A stretch of DNA of 64,000 nt from Halosolutus gelatinilyticus (GTDB lineage: Archaea > Halobacteriota > Halobacteria > Halobacteriales > Natrialbaceae). Where the stretch lies: assembly GCF_023028105.1 (NCBI RefSeq), contig NZ_CP095491.1, forward strand, positions 3,596,001 to 3,660,000, in the 5' to 3' direction. Positions 8,072 to 16,217 of this stretch are shown here, in pieces; within the stretch, counting starts at the first letter, position 1; every line of letters begins with the position of its first letter. The notes beneath the pieces were generated by a model, which saw only the letters and a list, made by a program, of their open reading frames with translations, did no database searches and was not told the origin of the DNA. The position numbers and the translations under genes were made by a program.

Positions 8072-9781
8072 ATGCGCCACGCGAAGGGGCCGCTGCTCAC
8101 CGTCGACGTCGGTGAGCGAACGGCGACCGACACGGCGATCGACGAGGTGTTCGAAACGTACGTCGGGGGGCGTGCGGCCGCGACGGCGCTGGCCCACGAG
8201 CGAATCCCGTTCGACGCGGACCCGTTCGGACCGGAAAACCGAGTCTACCTGTCGACGGGGCCGCTCCAGCAGTCGACGATGTCCTTCACCGGACGGACGA
8301 ACATGACGGGGCTGTCGCCGCTGACCGACGGCCTCCTCTCGGCCAACGCCGGGGGCTACCTCTCGCGGAACGTCGTCGGAACCGGGATCGGCGTCCTCGA
8401 GCTGGTCGGCGAGAGCGACGAGCTGCTGGCGATCCACGTTCGCGATAGTGTCGACGCGTCGCGATCGGCGGACGGGGAGGCGACGTCTCGCCCGCGGGTC
8501 GAGTTCGAGGAGATCCCCGAACTCGCAGGCGCCACGGTTCCCGAAACCTCCGAGTACGTGGTCGAGAACCAGGACCTCGGACCCGAACACTGCATCGCGA
8601 TCGGTCCGGCGGGCGAGAACCTGGTCCGCTTCGCGTCGGTGATGACCTTCGACTCGCGGGCGTTCGGCCGTGGCGGACTCGGCGCGGTGCTCGGGTCGAA
8701 GAACGTCAAGTGCGTCACTTTCGACGGGAACTCGGCGCCGCCGGTCGAGATTCCTGATCCACCCGAGACGGACGTTCACCGCGAGGCGGCCCGGTCCGAC
8801 GACCTGATGCGACGACAGGGGACGACGGGAAGCACGGAGTTCATCAACGAGAACTTCGCGCTTCCCACCCGCTACTTCGAGGAGGACGAGTTCGAAGACG
8901 CCGCGGCGATCGGCGGCGACGCCGTCGCGGAGAAGAAGTACGAGAAGGGCGCGTGCTCGGCCTGCGCCTACGCCTGTAAACTGCCGACGCGGGACGAGAC
9001 GGCGGGCGTCGAGACCGAGGGGCCGGAGTTCGAGACGGTCTTCTCCTTCGGGTCGTGCCAGGGCGTGGGGGACGTCGTCGACGTCATGACGGCGAACGAG
9101 CTGTGCGATTCACTCGGGATGGACGCCGTCTCCGCCGGCGTCACCGTCGCGGCGTACCTCAAAAGCGAGGACGAGTTCGGCAACGCGGACCTCGCCCAGG
9201 AAGTGACGGAGAAAATCGCGTCCCGCGAGGGGATCGGCGACCTGCTCGCGGAGGGCGTCGATCGCTGTCACGAGGAACTCGGCGTCGACAACTACACCGT
9301 CAAGGGAATGGAGTTCGCCGCCCACGACGGGCGCGTCCTCCACGGGCAGGGCCTCTCCTACGCGGTCGCGAACCGCGGCGCGGACCACATGTACGCCGGG
9401 CTGATGAACCTCGAGTACAGCGGCGAACTCGACCCGCAGGGCACCCTCGGAAAGGCCGAGACGCTGGTCGAGGCGGAGAACGCCGCGGCGTTCCGAGATA
9501 CCGGCATCGTCTGCGCCTTCGGGAGCGACTACGTCACCGAAGAGCGGCTCGAAACCCTGTTCGACGCCGACTACGAGGAGCTGCTGGCCGTCGGCGCCGC
9601 CACCGTTCGCCTCGAACGACACTTCAACAACCGGCGCGGATTCGACCGATCGGCGGACGAGTTGCCGTACGAGATCCCCGATCTGGAGGCCGCGATCGAC
9701 GAGTACTACGCGGTCCGCGGCTGGGAGGACGGGATCGTACCCGACGAGCAGGTCGACGCGATCGCCCCCGAGGCGAACTGA
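8072..9781 (+). CDS. aor: Aldehyde:ferredoxin oxidoreductase family protein (tungsten-dependent)
   Basis: A 569-residue AOR-family enzyme. Domain 1 opens KGPLLTVDVGERT and contains the bis-pterin binding region (GPLQQSTMSFTGRTNMTG). The [4Fe-4S] ligands are C-x2-C-x3-C at about residues 294-301 (KGACSACAYACKLP), with the fourth Cys near residue 480 (DTGIVCAFGSD). Family enzymes oxidise aldehydes to carboxylates with ferredoxin as acceptor, using a W (or Mo) bis-pterin cofactor in the cytoplasm. ATG 8072 was chosen because it begins the conserved strand; upstream in-frame sequence is unrelated. A MoaD/SAMP-like protein is encoded 1.4 kb downstream on the other strand. The physiological aldehyde is unknown. 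Confidence 0.93.
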   Translation: MRHAKGPLLTVDVGERTATDTAIDEVFETYVGGRAAATALAHERIPFDADPFGPENRVYLSTGPLQQSTMSFTGRTNMTGLSPLTDGLLSANAGGYLSRNVVGTGIGVLELVGESDELLAIHVRDSVDASRSADGEATSRPRVEFEEIPELAGATVPETSEYVVENQDLGPEHCIAIGPAGENLVRFASVMTFDSRAFGRGGLGAVLGSKNVKCVTFDGNSAPPVEIPDPPETDVHREAARSDDLMRRQGTTGSTEFINENFALPTRYFEEDEFEDAAAIGGDAVAEKKYEKGACSACAYACKLPTRDETAGVETEGPEFETVFSFGSCQGVGDVVDVMTANELCDSLGMDAVSAGVTVAAYLKSEDEFGNADLAQEVTEKIASREGIGDLLAEGVDRCHEELGVDNYTVKGMEFAAHDGRVLHGQGLSYAVANRGADHMYAGLMNLEYSGELDPQGTLGKAETLVEAENAAAFRDTGIVCAFGSDYVTEERLETLFDADYEELLAVGAATVRLERHFNNRRGFDRSADELPYEIPDLEAAIDEYYAVRGWEDGIVPDEQVDAIAPEAN

Positions 9782-9815
9782 GGAGCCCGGGGACTCGATC
9801 GGACGACCGCCGAGC

Positions 9816-10379
9816 TTACGGCCGGTGCAACCGCGTCTCGGCTCGGGGTTCGCGCGCCAGTTCGACGAGGCGATCGATCCGCTCGTCCGTGGACGGGTGC
9901 GTCGAGAAGATCCGTCGCCAGCGATCGTCCTCGGTCGTGTGCACGTACAGCGCCTCGAGTTCGTCGGCGGTCAGGAGGTGAAAGAGCGATCGGTCGAGCA
10001 CGACGGCGCCGTTTCGGGCACTTCCGAGCGCGAAGGCGTTTGGCGTCGGCAATCGCGCCACGAGTATCGTCGGGTCGTCGACCGCCATCCGCCCTGCCGT
10101 TCGATCGAGGCGGCGGTAGAATTCGGGAACGGTCGATCGCGGCAGTTCGACGGCGTCGATTCGCGAGCGGAGTCGCGCCGTTCCGAGCCGATAGCTCAGG
10201 TAGCCGACCCCGAACGCGGTGCAGACGACGATCGCGACGGTCGCCTCGAGATCCAGCGCGACGGCCCAGAGCGCGGAGAGACCGAGGGAGGCGATCGTCG
10301 CCAGCCAGAGGTACAACAGAAGCACCGAACAGCCGACGAGCGCCATCAGGATCCTCGTCCCCGCTCGGTGTCTCCGCAT
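9816..10379 (-). CDS. M48/HtpX-like membrane protein lacking the peptidase core
   Basis: A 187-residue protein with two N-terminal transmembrane helices (about residues 10-30 and 40-62) and a conserved HtpX-like strand region (DPTILVARLPTPNAFALGSA, then GAVVLDRSLFHLLTADELEA). In M48 peptidases this is followed immediately by the zinc motif HELAH, more helices and a distal Glu. Here the sequence passes directly to ALYVHTTEDD and the C-terminal family signature STHPSTDERIDRL. About one central domain is therefore missing in frame, and no HExxH exists anywhere in the protein. It cannot be a conventional zinc protease; it may be a pseudoenzyme, a regulatory remnant or a decaying gene. The frame remains open with good codon bias. 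Confidence 0.7.
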   Translation of the reverse strand: MRRHRAGTRILMALVGCSVLLLYLWLATIASLGLSALWAVALDLEATVAIVVCTAFGVGYLSYRLGTARLRSRIDAVELPRSTVPEFYRRLDRTAGRMAVDDPTILVARLPTPNAFALGSARNGAVVLDRSLFHLLTADELEALYVHTTEDDRWRRIFSTHPSTDERIDRLVELAREPRAETRLHRP

Positions 10380-10426
10380 GGCCGAGCTACGATCGGCGCG
10401 AGCAAACGAGTTGCGCTCGCGGGGCG

Positions 10427-11089
10427 TTACTCGACGACCGCGGGCAACTCCGCGAGCGACGTCAGCCGATACGTCGCTTCGACGTCCGTCTCCGGCGCGG
10501 TTCCGTCCCGCTGTAGGTGCGCCGCGTCGATGCCGGCGTTTCGCGCCGCCCGCACGTCGACCGATCGATCGCCGACGTACAGCGCCGACTCGGCGTCGAG
10601 CGCCGCCATCGCGGCGCGGATGTTCCGCGGGTCGGGCTTGCGCCGGGCCAGCCCGTCCGGCGTGAGGGGACAGCCGTGGACGGTCTCGAACAGCGACTCG
10701 AAGCCGAACCGGTCGAGCAGCGTCGAGACGACGGACGGGTGGTTGTCGCTGACGATCCCGAGTGGCCGCCCGATCGATCGCACGGCGACGACGTCGTCGT
10801 AGGCCGATCGCAGGCCGCGCTCGACCGCCTCTAACTGGGTCCGGACGAGTTCTCGCGCGGCGCGCGCGCAGAACGCTTCCGTCTCGATTCCGAGGCTTCG
10901 ACACCGCCGCGTGATCGACTCGAAGTCGCCCTCGAGGAGCGCGCCGAGCGTCTCGGCTACCGGTCCCGACCTGCCGAATTCGACCGGTTGGGCGTCGTAC
11001 GCGCGGCGCACGGCGTCGGAGAACCGATCCATCGACGGCCCCTCGACGAGGACGCCGTCGAAGTCGAACAGGACCGCATCGTACTGCAT
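10427..11089 (-). CDS. HAD-superfamily hydrolase, phosphoglycolate-phosphatase type
   Basis: A 220-residue HAD subfamily IA hydrolase. Motif I is near the N terminus (LFDFDGVLVEG, with both catalytic Asp), motif II is in LGIVSDNHPSVV, motif III is the Lys in LARRKPDPRNI, and motif IV is ALYVGDRSVDVRAARNAG. A helical cap lies between motifs I and II. It resembles Gph-type small-molecule phosphatases; the substrate is not determinable. It sits 47 bases upstream of the M48-like gene on the same strand, so the two may be cotranscribed. Confidence 0.9.
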   Translation of the reverse strand: MQYDAVLFDFDGVLVEGPSMDRFSDAVRRAYDAQPVEFGRSGPVAETLGALLEGDFESITRRCRSLGIETEAFCARAARELVRTQLEAVERGLRSAYDDVVAVRSIGRPLGIVSDNHPSVVSTLLDRFGFESLFETVHGCPLTPDGLARRKPDPRNIRAAMAALDAESALYVGDRSVDVRAARNAGIDAAHLQRDGTAPETDVEATYRLTSLAELPAVVE

Positions 11090-11194
11090 GCTGCGCGATG
11101 GTATTCGCCCGAACGTCTTAACAGTAGTAGGTGGTGACAGTCGCGACGAGAGGACAAAAGCGGATCGGGCGCCAACAGCTGCTATCGAGGCCGT

Positions 11195-11476
11195 TCAGCC
11201 GCCGTACACCGACGGGACCAGCCGAACGATCGCGTCCGGGTCGAGACGCGTTTCGAGCCCGTCGAGGTGGACGACGTTCCGCTCGTCTTTCGTCACGACA
11301 GTGTCCCCCGCGAGCCCGCTCCCGTCGGCCGCCGCGAGTCGTCCCTCGAGCGCCGGAAACTCGGCCTCGAGTTCGCGGAGGAGGCCGCCGATCGTCTCGA
11401 CCTCGGTCTCGAAGTGGACCGTCTTCTCGCCGACGTCGTCACGAAACGGACCGAAGAAGACGCACGTTACCCGCAC
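11195..11476 (-). CDS. MoaD/SAMP-like ubiquitin-fold protein (SAMP3-like)
   Basis: A 93-residue beta-grasp protein ending in the diglycine needed for thiocarboxylate or isopeptide chemistry (VPSVYGG). The core has the MoaD/ThiS pattern: VTCVFFGPFRDDVGEKTV, then LLRELEAEFPALEGRL and a late strand, KDERNVVHLDGLETRL. This late strand closely resembles the haloarchaeal small archaeal modifier SAMP3. Such proteins act in molybdopterin/tungstopterin sulfur transfer, protein sampylation, or both, after activation by UbaA. The GTG start at 11476 was chosen because it begins the first strand; upstream frame sequence overlaps a plus-strand gene remnant. Nearby AOR (pterin enzyme) and a JAMM protease elsewhere in the window give context. 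Confidence 0.82.
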   Translation of the reverse strand: MRVTCVFFGPFRDDVGEKTVHFETEVETIGGLLRELEAEFPALEGRLAAADGSGLAGDTVVTKDERNVVHLDGLETRLDPDAIVRLVPSVYGG

Positions 11477-11503
11477 GGATCGACGTTTTGTGCGAAACGC
11501 CTT

Positions 11504-11725
11504 GTAGCCGACGGGTCCGGCGCGGCCTACCGGGAGTACGTCGAGGAACTGATCCTCGAAAATCGGCTGCGCGAGGGCGAGTGGCGGTTGAACGGCCGCG
11601 ACGTCGACCTCCCGGTCGGCCACGTCGGCCTCTCGACCGCGCCCGAGGCCCACGAGGGGTGGCCCCGCGTCCGGGAGTGGCTCGCGGCCCGACGCGAACC
11701 GTCGTCAAAACGAGCGACGGCGTAG
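11504..11725 (+). pseudogene. Remnant resembling the C terminus of PHA synthase (PhaC)
   Basis: A plus-strand segment with strong third-position GC but no plausible start codon. Its translation contains AAYREYVEELILENRLREGE, WRLNGRDVDL and then PVGHVGLSTAPEAHEGWPRV followed by REWLAARR. The last part resembles the end of class III PHA synthases, with the catalytic His in GHVGLS, and the first part resembles a region about 40-50 residues earlier in those enzymes. Between NGRDVDL and PVGHVG (around 11610) the expected catalytic-Asp segment is missing, and everything N-terminal is gone, replaced by the start of the SAMP-like gene on the opposite strand. I read it as a truncated, internally deleted gene. 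Family identity is from memory of the motif and is moderate. Confidence 0.5.
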
Positions 11726-11763
11726 CGCCGGTTCGCAGGCGGACGGCAGAACCGGGGGTCGCG

Positions 11764-12639
11764 TCAGGAGTCGTCCCCGCTCGCGGCCGTCCGATCGAGG
11801 AACGATCGAACCGTCGCGTCGAAGGTGAGTTTTCGCTCGTGGAAGGCGCCGTGTTTCGCCCCCGGAACGAGTTCGAGCGTTCCGTTCGGGAGTTCGTCGG
11901 CCGTCCGTCCGGCGAGCGCCGCGGTGAAGTAGGGGTCCCGCTCGCCGCCGAAGACGAGCGTCGGCTGGCGGAGCTCGTCGAGTCGATCGCAGCCATCGAA
12001 CGCGAGGATGAACTCGAGCGATCGCCGCACGTCGGCGGGTTCCGCGGGCCGGGGCAGCAGGAATCGGCCGATCGTCTGGACTATCGGCGGGTAGGTGATC
12101 GCGCGACCGTCCGAGAACATGTCCCTGGCGAGTTTCGATCGGATCGACTGCCAGTCGCGAGCACGGGCATAGCGTTCGAACTCGCGGACGTCCGATCGGG
12201 CGTCCGCGTCGAGCCGGCAGGCCGAGTTCGCGAGGACGAGTCGGTCGACGAGGTCGGGACGGCGTCGCGCGAGGGCTTGGCCGATCAGTCCGCCCATCGA
12301 GATGCCGAGCAGGTCGACGCCCTCGTGCGAGTCGGCGATCGATTCGAGCGGTCGGGCGTGAGTTTCGGCCGCGCGATCGGCGTCGTATTCCGGCGGAAGC
12401 CCGCGCGGGCGGCTGACCAGGTACACCGTGTACTCGTCGAGGTACCGGGCGAAGTACGGAGCGAGCGCCAGTCCGGCTCCCGGCGGGTACGCGCCCGGGA
12501 ACATCGCGTCGCCGAAGCCGGGGAGCACGGCGAGCGCTCGCGAGCCGCTTCCGACGACGGCGTACGGGTGCCCGCCCGGGAGCGTTCCGGTGTCCTGCGA
12601 GAACGGACTCGACTGCGGAAACGGCGTCGTCCGCTGCAT
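11764..12639 (-). CDS. Alpha/beta hydrolase
   Basis: A 291-residue alpha/beta-hydrolase-fold protein. The nucleophile elbow is GISMGGLIG (G-x-S-x-G, about residue 116). The oxyanion region is LAVLPGFGDAM near residue 40. The acid follows in VFGGERDPYF, and the His is in VPGAKHGAFHERK. It is a serine hydrolase or esterase of unknown substrate, probably cytoplasmic as there is no signal peptide. It lies 4 bases downstream of the DUF892 gene on the same strand, suggesting cotranscription. Confidence 0.88.
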   Translation of the reverse strand: MQRTTPFPQSSPFSQDTGTLPGGHPYAVVGSGSRALAVLPGFGDAMFPGAYPPGAGLALAPYFARYLDEYTVYLVSRPRGLPPEYDADRAAETHARPLESIADSHEGVDLLGISMGGLIGQALARRRPDLVDRLVLANSACRLDADARSDVREFERYARARDWQSIRSKLARDMFSDGRAITYPPIVQTIGRFLLPRPAEPADVRRSLEFILAFDGCDRLDELRQPTLVFGGERDPYFTAALAGRTADELPNGTLELVPGAKHGAFHERKLTFDATVRSFLDRTAASGDDS

Positions 12640-12643
12640 CAGC

Positions 12644-13189
12644 TTACGACGGCGTCAGTCGGTCCCACAGCGATTTCATCTCGGACGCCGTCGACAGCGT
12701 GTCGAGTTCGCGGTAGGCCGACTTCTCCTCGTCGTAGTTCGCCTCCAGCGGCGTTTGCACGTCGTCGCCGAGTTCGAGTTCGGTCGCCAGCATCGACAGT
12801 CCCTCGTAGGCCGTCATCTCGACCCGTTCGGTCATCATCCCCGCGTTGAGGTAGACCATGTCGAGCATGTCGTCGTCCGTGATCTGATCCTCGAGGTTCC
12901 GACGCTCCGTTTCGAGGGCGTCGAGCACCGGATCCTCCCGCGCTTCGGGCCGCTCGCCGAGCGCGTCGAACGCGTCTTCGATGCGGTCGACCTGCGTTCG
13001 CGTCTCGTCGCGGTGGTCGGCGAACCCGGTGCTCAGCCGATCGTTGCTCGCGTTGAGCGCCATCTCGTCGAGCGCGTCGACGAGTTCCTGTTCGACGTAG
13101 TACTGCTGTGCGAGTTTGTGGACGAATAGCTGGTGAAGGTCGTCTATCGCCATGTGCGAACCGTCGCCGTCCCGTTGGATAGTCGCCAT
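12644..13189 (-). CDS. DUF892 (YciF-like) ferritin-fold protein
   Basis: A 181-residue helical protein of the DUF892/YciE-YciF family. It has conserved metal-ligand-like residues in four helices: FVHKLAQQYYVEQELVDALD, HRDETRTQVDRIEDAF, a TERVEMTAYEGL segment, and a C-terminal helix with EEKSAYRELDTL. These ferritin-like proteins bind a di-metal centre and are linked to stress responses, but their reaction is not established. Alternative start ATG 13153 (MAIDDLHQLF) would shorten it by 12 residues. A paralogue lies at 22002-22520 on the plus strand. The alpha/beta hydrolase gene follows closely. Confidence 0.88.
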   Translation of the reverse strand: MATIQRDGDGSHMAIDDLHQLFVHKLAQQYYVEQELVDALDEMALNASNDRLSTGFADHRDETRTQVDRIEDAFDALGERPEAREDPVLDALETERRNLEDQITDDDMLDMVYLNAGMMTERVEMTAYEGLSMLATELELGDDVQTPLEANYDEEKSAYRELDTLSTASEMKSLWDRLTPS

Positions 13190-13287
13190 CCCCGAACACG
13201 CAGGCACCGTCGGAATCCTCGAAAAGGAGCGAATCGGTGCGTGCGCCGAACCCGGCGCGGGCGGGGCGAAGTTGCGATCGCGGACCG

Positions 13288-13845
13288 TCACTCGGCGTCG
13301 GCCGGGACGTCGAAGTCGTGGTAGTGTTCTCCCTTCTCCGTGCTGAGGATATCGAGGGCCGCCGCGCCGCCGTCGCCAGCGGCGATCACGGCCTGCCACT
13401 CCTCGGCCCGAACCATCGCGCCGGTCGCGTACAGTCCGTCAACGCTGGTCTCCATGCTCAGGTTCACGTCGACGGTGCCCTCGTCGTCGAACTCGCAGCC
13501 GATCTCTTCGGCGATGGACCGATCGGCGCCGGTCGCGAGGACGACGTACTCCGCGTCGTACTCGTCGTCCTCCGTCTCGACCCGGAATCCGTCGTCCGTC
13601 CGCTCGAGGTCCGTCACCGGTTCCTCCAGGTGCAGATCGGCGCCGTGATTCCGGACCTGGTCGCGAGTCTCCGACACGAATTCGCTCCCGTCGATGCTCC
13701 GAATCCCCGGATAGTTGAACAGGTGCGCCTTGTGCATCCACGTCTTGTCGGTGTCGAAGACGATCGTTTCGAGCTCGTTTTTCGCGGTGAACAGTGCTGC
13801 GCTCAGGCCGGCGGGGCCGCCGCCGACGACGATTACGTCAGCCAT
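13288..13845 (-). CDS. Small FAD-dependent oxidoreductase, thioredoxin-reductase-like
   Basis: A 185-residue flavoprotein. It opens with the dinucleotide motif MADVIVVGGGPAGLSAAL and has the second FAD signature near the C terminus, TSVDGLYATGAMVRAEEWQA followed by VIAAGDGGAAA. Between them lies NYPGIRSIDGSEF, a thioredoxin-reductase hallmark. It is little more than half the length of thioredoxin reductase: the NADPH-binding insertion and the redox CxxC are absent, so electrons probably come from another partner. Similar short flavoproteins occur in haloarchaea. It is upstream of the DUF892 gene on the same strand (98-base gap). Confidence 0.85.
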   Translation of the reverse strand: MADVIVVGGGPAGLSAALFTAKNELETIVFDTDKTWMHKAHLFNYPGIRSIDGSEFVSETRDQVRNHGADLHLEEPVTDLERTDDGFRVETEDDEYDAEYVVLATGADRSIAEEIGCEFDDEGTVDVNLSMETSVDGLYATGAMVRAEEWQAVIAAGDGGAAALDILSTEKGEHYHDFDVPADAE

Positions 13846-14014
13846 GTATCAAAGTTACACGACCGGCGGGATAACGTTCTTCCAACGTGCACGAATCGCC
13901 GGTTTTCGTCACGACCGCGATTCCCGATCGGACTCCTCGCACCGGGTCGGAATTCCGGTTCCGTTCCCGAAGAGCGTGTTACCGTTTTGGTGCTGCTCGT
14001 GGTCCGATCACCGT

Positions 14015-14842
14015 ATGTCCGATCGCGCATTCGACTTCCTGCACGTCAACGACCGAGAATCCAAACCCCGCGAGAAGGGGATCACCGAGATCCGCGGGCC
14101 GTACTACGATCCGATGGGGCCCCGGGAGCTGCGGGACATCCTCGAAACGATGGGCGAGTACGTCGACATCTACAAGTTCTCCGGCGGCTCGTTCGCGCTG
14201 ATGCCGGAAGACGTCGTCCGAGAACTGATCGACGTCTGTCACGAACACGACGTTCAAGTGTCGACCGGCGGCTTCGTCGAACACGTCCTGATTCGGGACT
14301 ACGATCAGGTCGATCGCTACGTCGAGGAGGCGGCCGACCTCGGCTTCGACGTCGTCGAAGTGTCGAGCGGCTTCCTCGCGATCGACGTCGACGACATGGT
14401 TGCGCTGACGGAACTCGTCCAGGATCACGGCCTGAAGGCGAAACCGGAGATCAACGTCCAGTTCGGAGCCGGCGGGGCCTCGAGCGTCGAGGAACTCGAA
14501 TCGGAGACGACGATCGACCCGACGAGCGCGATCGAGGAGGGACGGCGCCACCTGGAGGCCGGCGCGTACAAGATCATGGTCGAGTCGGAGGGAATCACCG
14601 AGCAGGTGCGCGACTGGCGGACCGACGTGGCGTTCAAGATCGCCGACGGCCTCGGCGTGGAGAACTGCGTCTTCGAGGCCGCCGATCCCGAGGTGTTCGA
14701 GTGGTACATCAAGCAGTTCGGCCCGAAGGTGAACCTCTTCGTCGACAACTCTCAGATCGTCGAACTCGAGTGTATGCGGTCGGGGCTGTGGGGCAAGAAG
14801 TCGTCCTGGGGTCGGATCGCGAGTTACGAGCCCGACGGGTAA
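14015..14842 (+). CDS. Phosphosulfolactate synthase family protein (ComA-like)
   Basis: A 275-residue TIM-barrel protein of the ComA family. Conserved segments include KGITEIRGPYYDPMG, EYVDIYKFSGGSF, HDVQVSTGGFVEHVL, GFDVVEVSSGFLAI, and EAGAYKIMVESEGITE; the last carries catalytic-type Lys and Glu. ComA condenses phosphoenolpyruvate with sulfite to phosphosulfolactate, the first step of coenzyme M synthesis in methanogens. Haloarchaea do not use coenzyme M for methanogenesis, so the product may feed sulfolactate, cysteate or another sulfonate. That last point is inference; no other com gene is visible here. The start at 14015 gives MSDRAFDFLHV. Confidence 0.85.
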   Translation: MSDRAFDFLHVNDRESKPREKGITEIRGPYYDPMGPRELRDILETMGEYVDIYKFSGGSFALMPEDVVRELIDVCHEHDVQVSTGGFVEHVLIRDYDQVDRYVEEAADLGFDVVEVSSGFLAIDVDDMVALTELVQDHGLKAKPEINVQFGAGGASSVEELESETTIDPTSAIEEGRRHLEAGAYKIMVESEGITEQVRDWRTDVAFKIADGLGVENCVFEAADPEVFEWYIKQFGPKVNLFVDNSQIVELECMRSGLWGKKSSWGRIASYEPDG

Positions 14843-14846
14843 CCGA

Positions 14847-16217
14847 TCAATCGTCGGCGTGGTGCGGTGTGTCCCGCTTCGAGACGGCGCTGCTGATCGT
14901 CCCGGCGGTCCGCCTGACGAGTCGCTGGAACTCCCGTCGACGGTGGACGAACAGCGCCAGACCGAGCAGGATGTAGACGCCGCTGTAGACGAGCAACGTC
15001 TCGTAACTCGAGATCGGAAGCGCGACGAACTCGCGGATGATGGCGAACTCGATCAACACCTGCGAGGTGAACAGCACCAGCAACGCGATCGCTTCCCGGG
15101 CCGTGATCTCGAAGTTGATCAGGAGGGCGACGGCGAAGAAGGACTGGGCCGCCGTGAGCCAGATTTCAGCCGCCTGTTTCTGATCGAACGCCAGGGTCCC
15201 GTACTGCCCGAGCGCGAGGGAGTAGACGACGACGAGGGTCCCGATGAGCAGGGTCCACTGGTTGAGCTTCGACGAGATCAGCGCGTTGAAGCCGGCGGTC
15301 GACCGCGCCTTGTTCACGAGGTAGGCGACGACGATGAGCTCCGGCGATTCGGAGGCAAGCGGGGCGATCCACTGGATCATGAAGAACGCAGGGATGCCGA
15401 CGTCCGTCCCGAGCTCCTCGAGGCCGTGTGCGAACGGTTCGACGGCGACGAAGATCACTAACCCGGAGAAGGCGAACAGCGACACGACGGTAGCGATCCG
15501 GAGCGGCTTGGGAAACGACTGGAGGTACGCCGGGACGCCAGTGTGCGCCTCGCTGGGATCGACGTCACCGCGGAGGACGATGCCGATGTACGCGACGTAC
15601 AGCCCGACTAGAACCGCCATGTCGAGCGCGTCGATGCCGCCGTTCAGCGGGACCAGAAACGCCCACAGTGTGGCGACCAGGAGGAAGATGATCTCGAGGC
15701 CGATGTCCCGATCGACCGTCACCGCGTCGCTCAGGAATCCGTCCCGGTTCACGACGGTGGGGTCGACCGACGCTTTTGACCGAAACACGGTGAAGAGGGC
15801 GATTCCGGACCAGCCGAGCCCGATCAGAATGCGGTTGGCCCCGGTCATGTTGGCGACGGCGAGGTTGCCCGCCTCGATCCCGCGTTCGGTTCCCGCGAAC
15901 TGGCCCGCGTTCCAGGCGTAGAGCGCGTCGACCGCGTACTCGGGGGCGACCGCCAGCACGGCGAGGACCGCGATCGCGAACGCTCGCGGGACGTCCTTCT
16001 CCGCGGTCTCGGCGGCCCACGCAAGCAGGAACGCGGCGCCGAGGATCGAGACGCCGCTGATGGCTACGGTCCCGAGCGTCGAGAGGTTCGCGACGACCGA
16101 CGGGGCCGCGCCTTCAAGTCCGACGGCTGGAAGGGCGTCGGTCGCCAGCCAGATGGCTATCCACGGAACCGTCAGTGCGACGGCGAACGCGATCGTTTGC
16201 AGTGATCGTCTGCTCAC
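14847..16217 (-). CDS. Sodium/calcium (cation) exchanger family protein
   Basis: A 456-residue integral membrane protein with about 11 transmembrane helices. Two alpha-repeat-like signatures typical of the Ca2+/cation antiporter superfamily are visible: LAVLAVAPEYAVDALYAWNA in the first half (about residues 85-105) with GNLAVANMTGAN following, and PLASESPELIVVAYLVNKAR in the second half. These acidic repeats bind Ca2+ or Na+. It probably exports Ca2+, or another cation, in exchange for Na+ or H+. The start is a GTG at 16217 (SRRSLQTIAFAVAL). It converges with the ComA-like gene, the stops lying 4 bases apart. Confidence 0.88.
   Translation of the reverse strand: MSRRSLQTIAFAVALTVPWIAIWLATDALPAVGLEGAAPSVVANLSTLGTVAISGVSILGAAFLLAWAAETAEKDVPRAFAIAVLAVLAVAPEYAVDALYAWNAGQFAGTERGIEAGNLAVANMTGANRILIGLGWSGIALFTVFRSKASVDPTVVNRDGFLSDAVTVDRDIGLEIIFLLVATLWAFLVPLNGGIDALDMAVLVGLYVAYIGIVLRGDVDPSEAHTGVPAYLQSFPKPLRIATVVSLFAFSGLVIFVAVEPFAHGLEELGTDVGIPAFFMIQWIAPLASESPELIVVAYLVNKARSTAGFNALISSKLNQWTLLIGTLVVVYSLALGQYGTLAFDQKQAAEIWLTAAQSFFAVALLINFEITAREAIALLVLFTSQVLIEFAIIREFVALPISSYETLLVYSGVYILLGLALFVHRRREFQRLVRRTAGTISSAVSKRDTPHHADD

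Noticed and set aside
13237-14976. Long open frame of 579 codons on the plus strand crossing several genes
   Set aside because: Very Arg/Gly-rich translation lying over the flavoprotein and ComA-like genes; a shadow caused by high GC.
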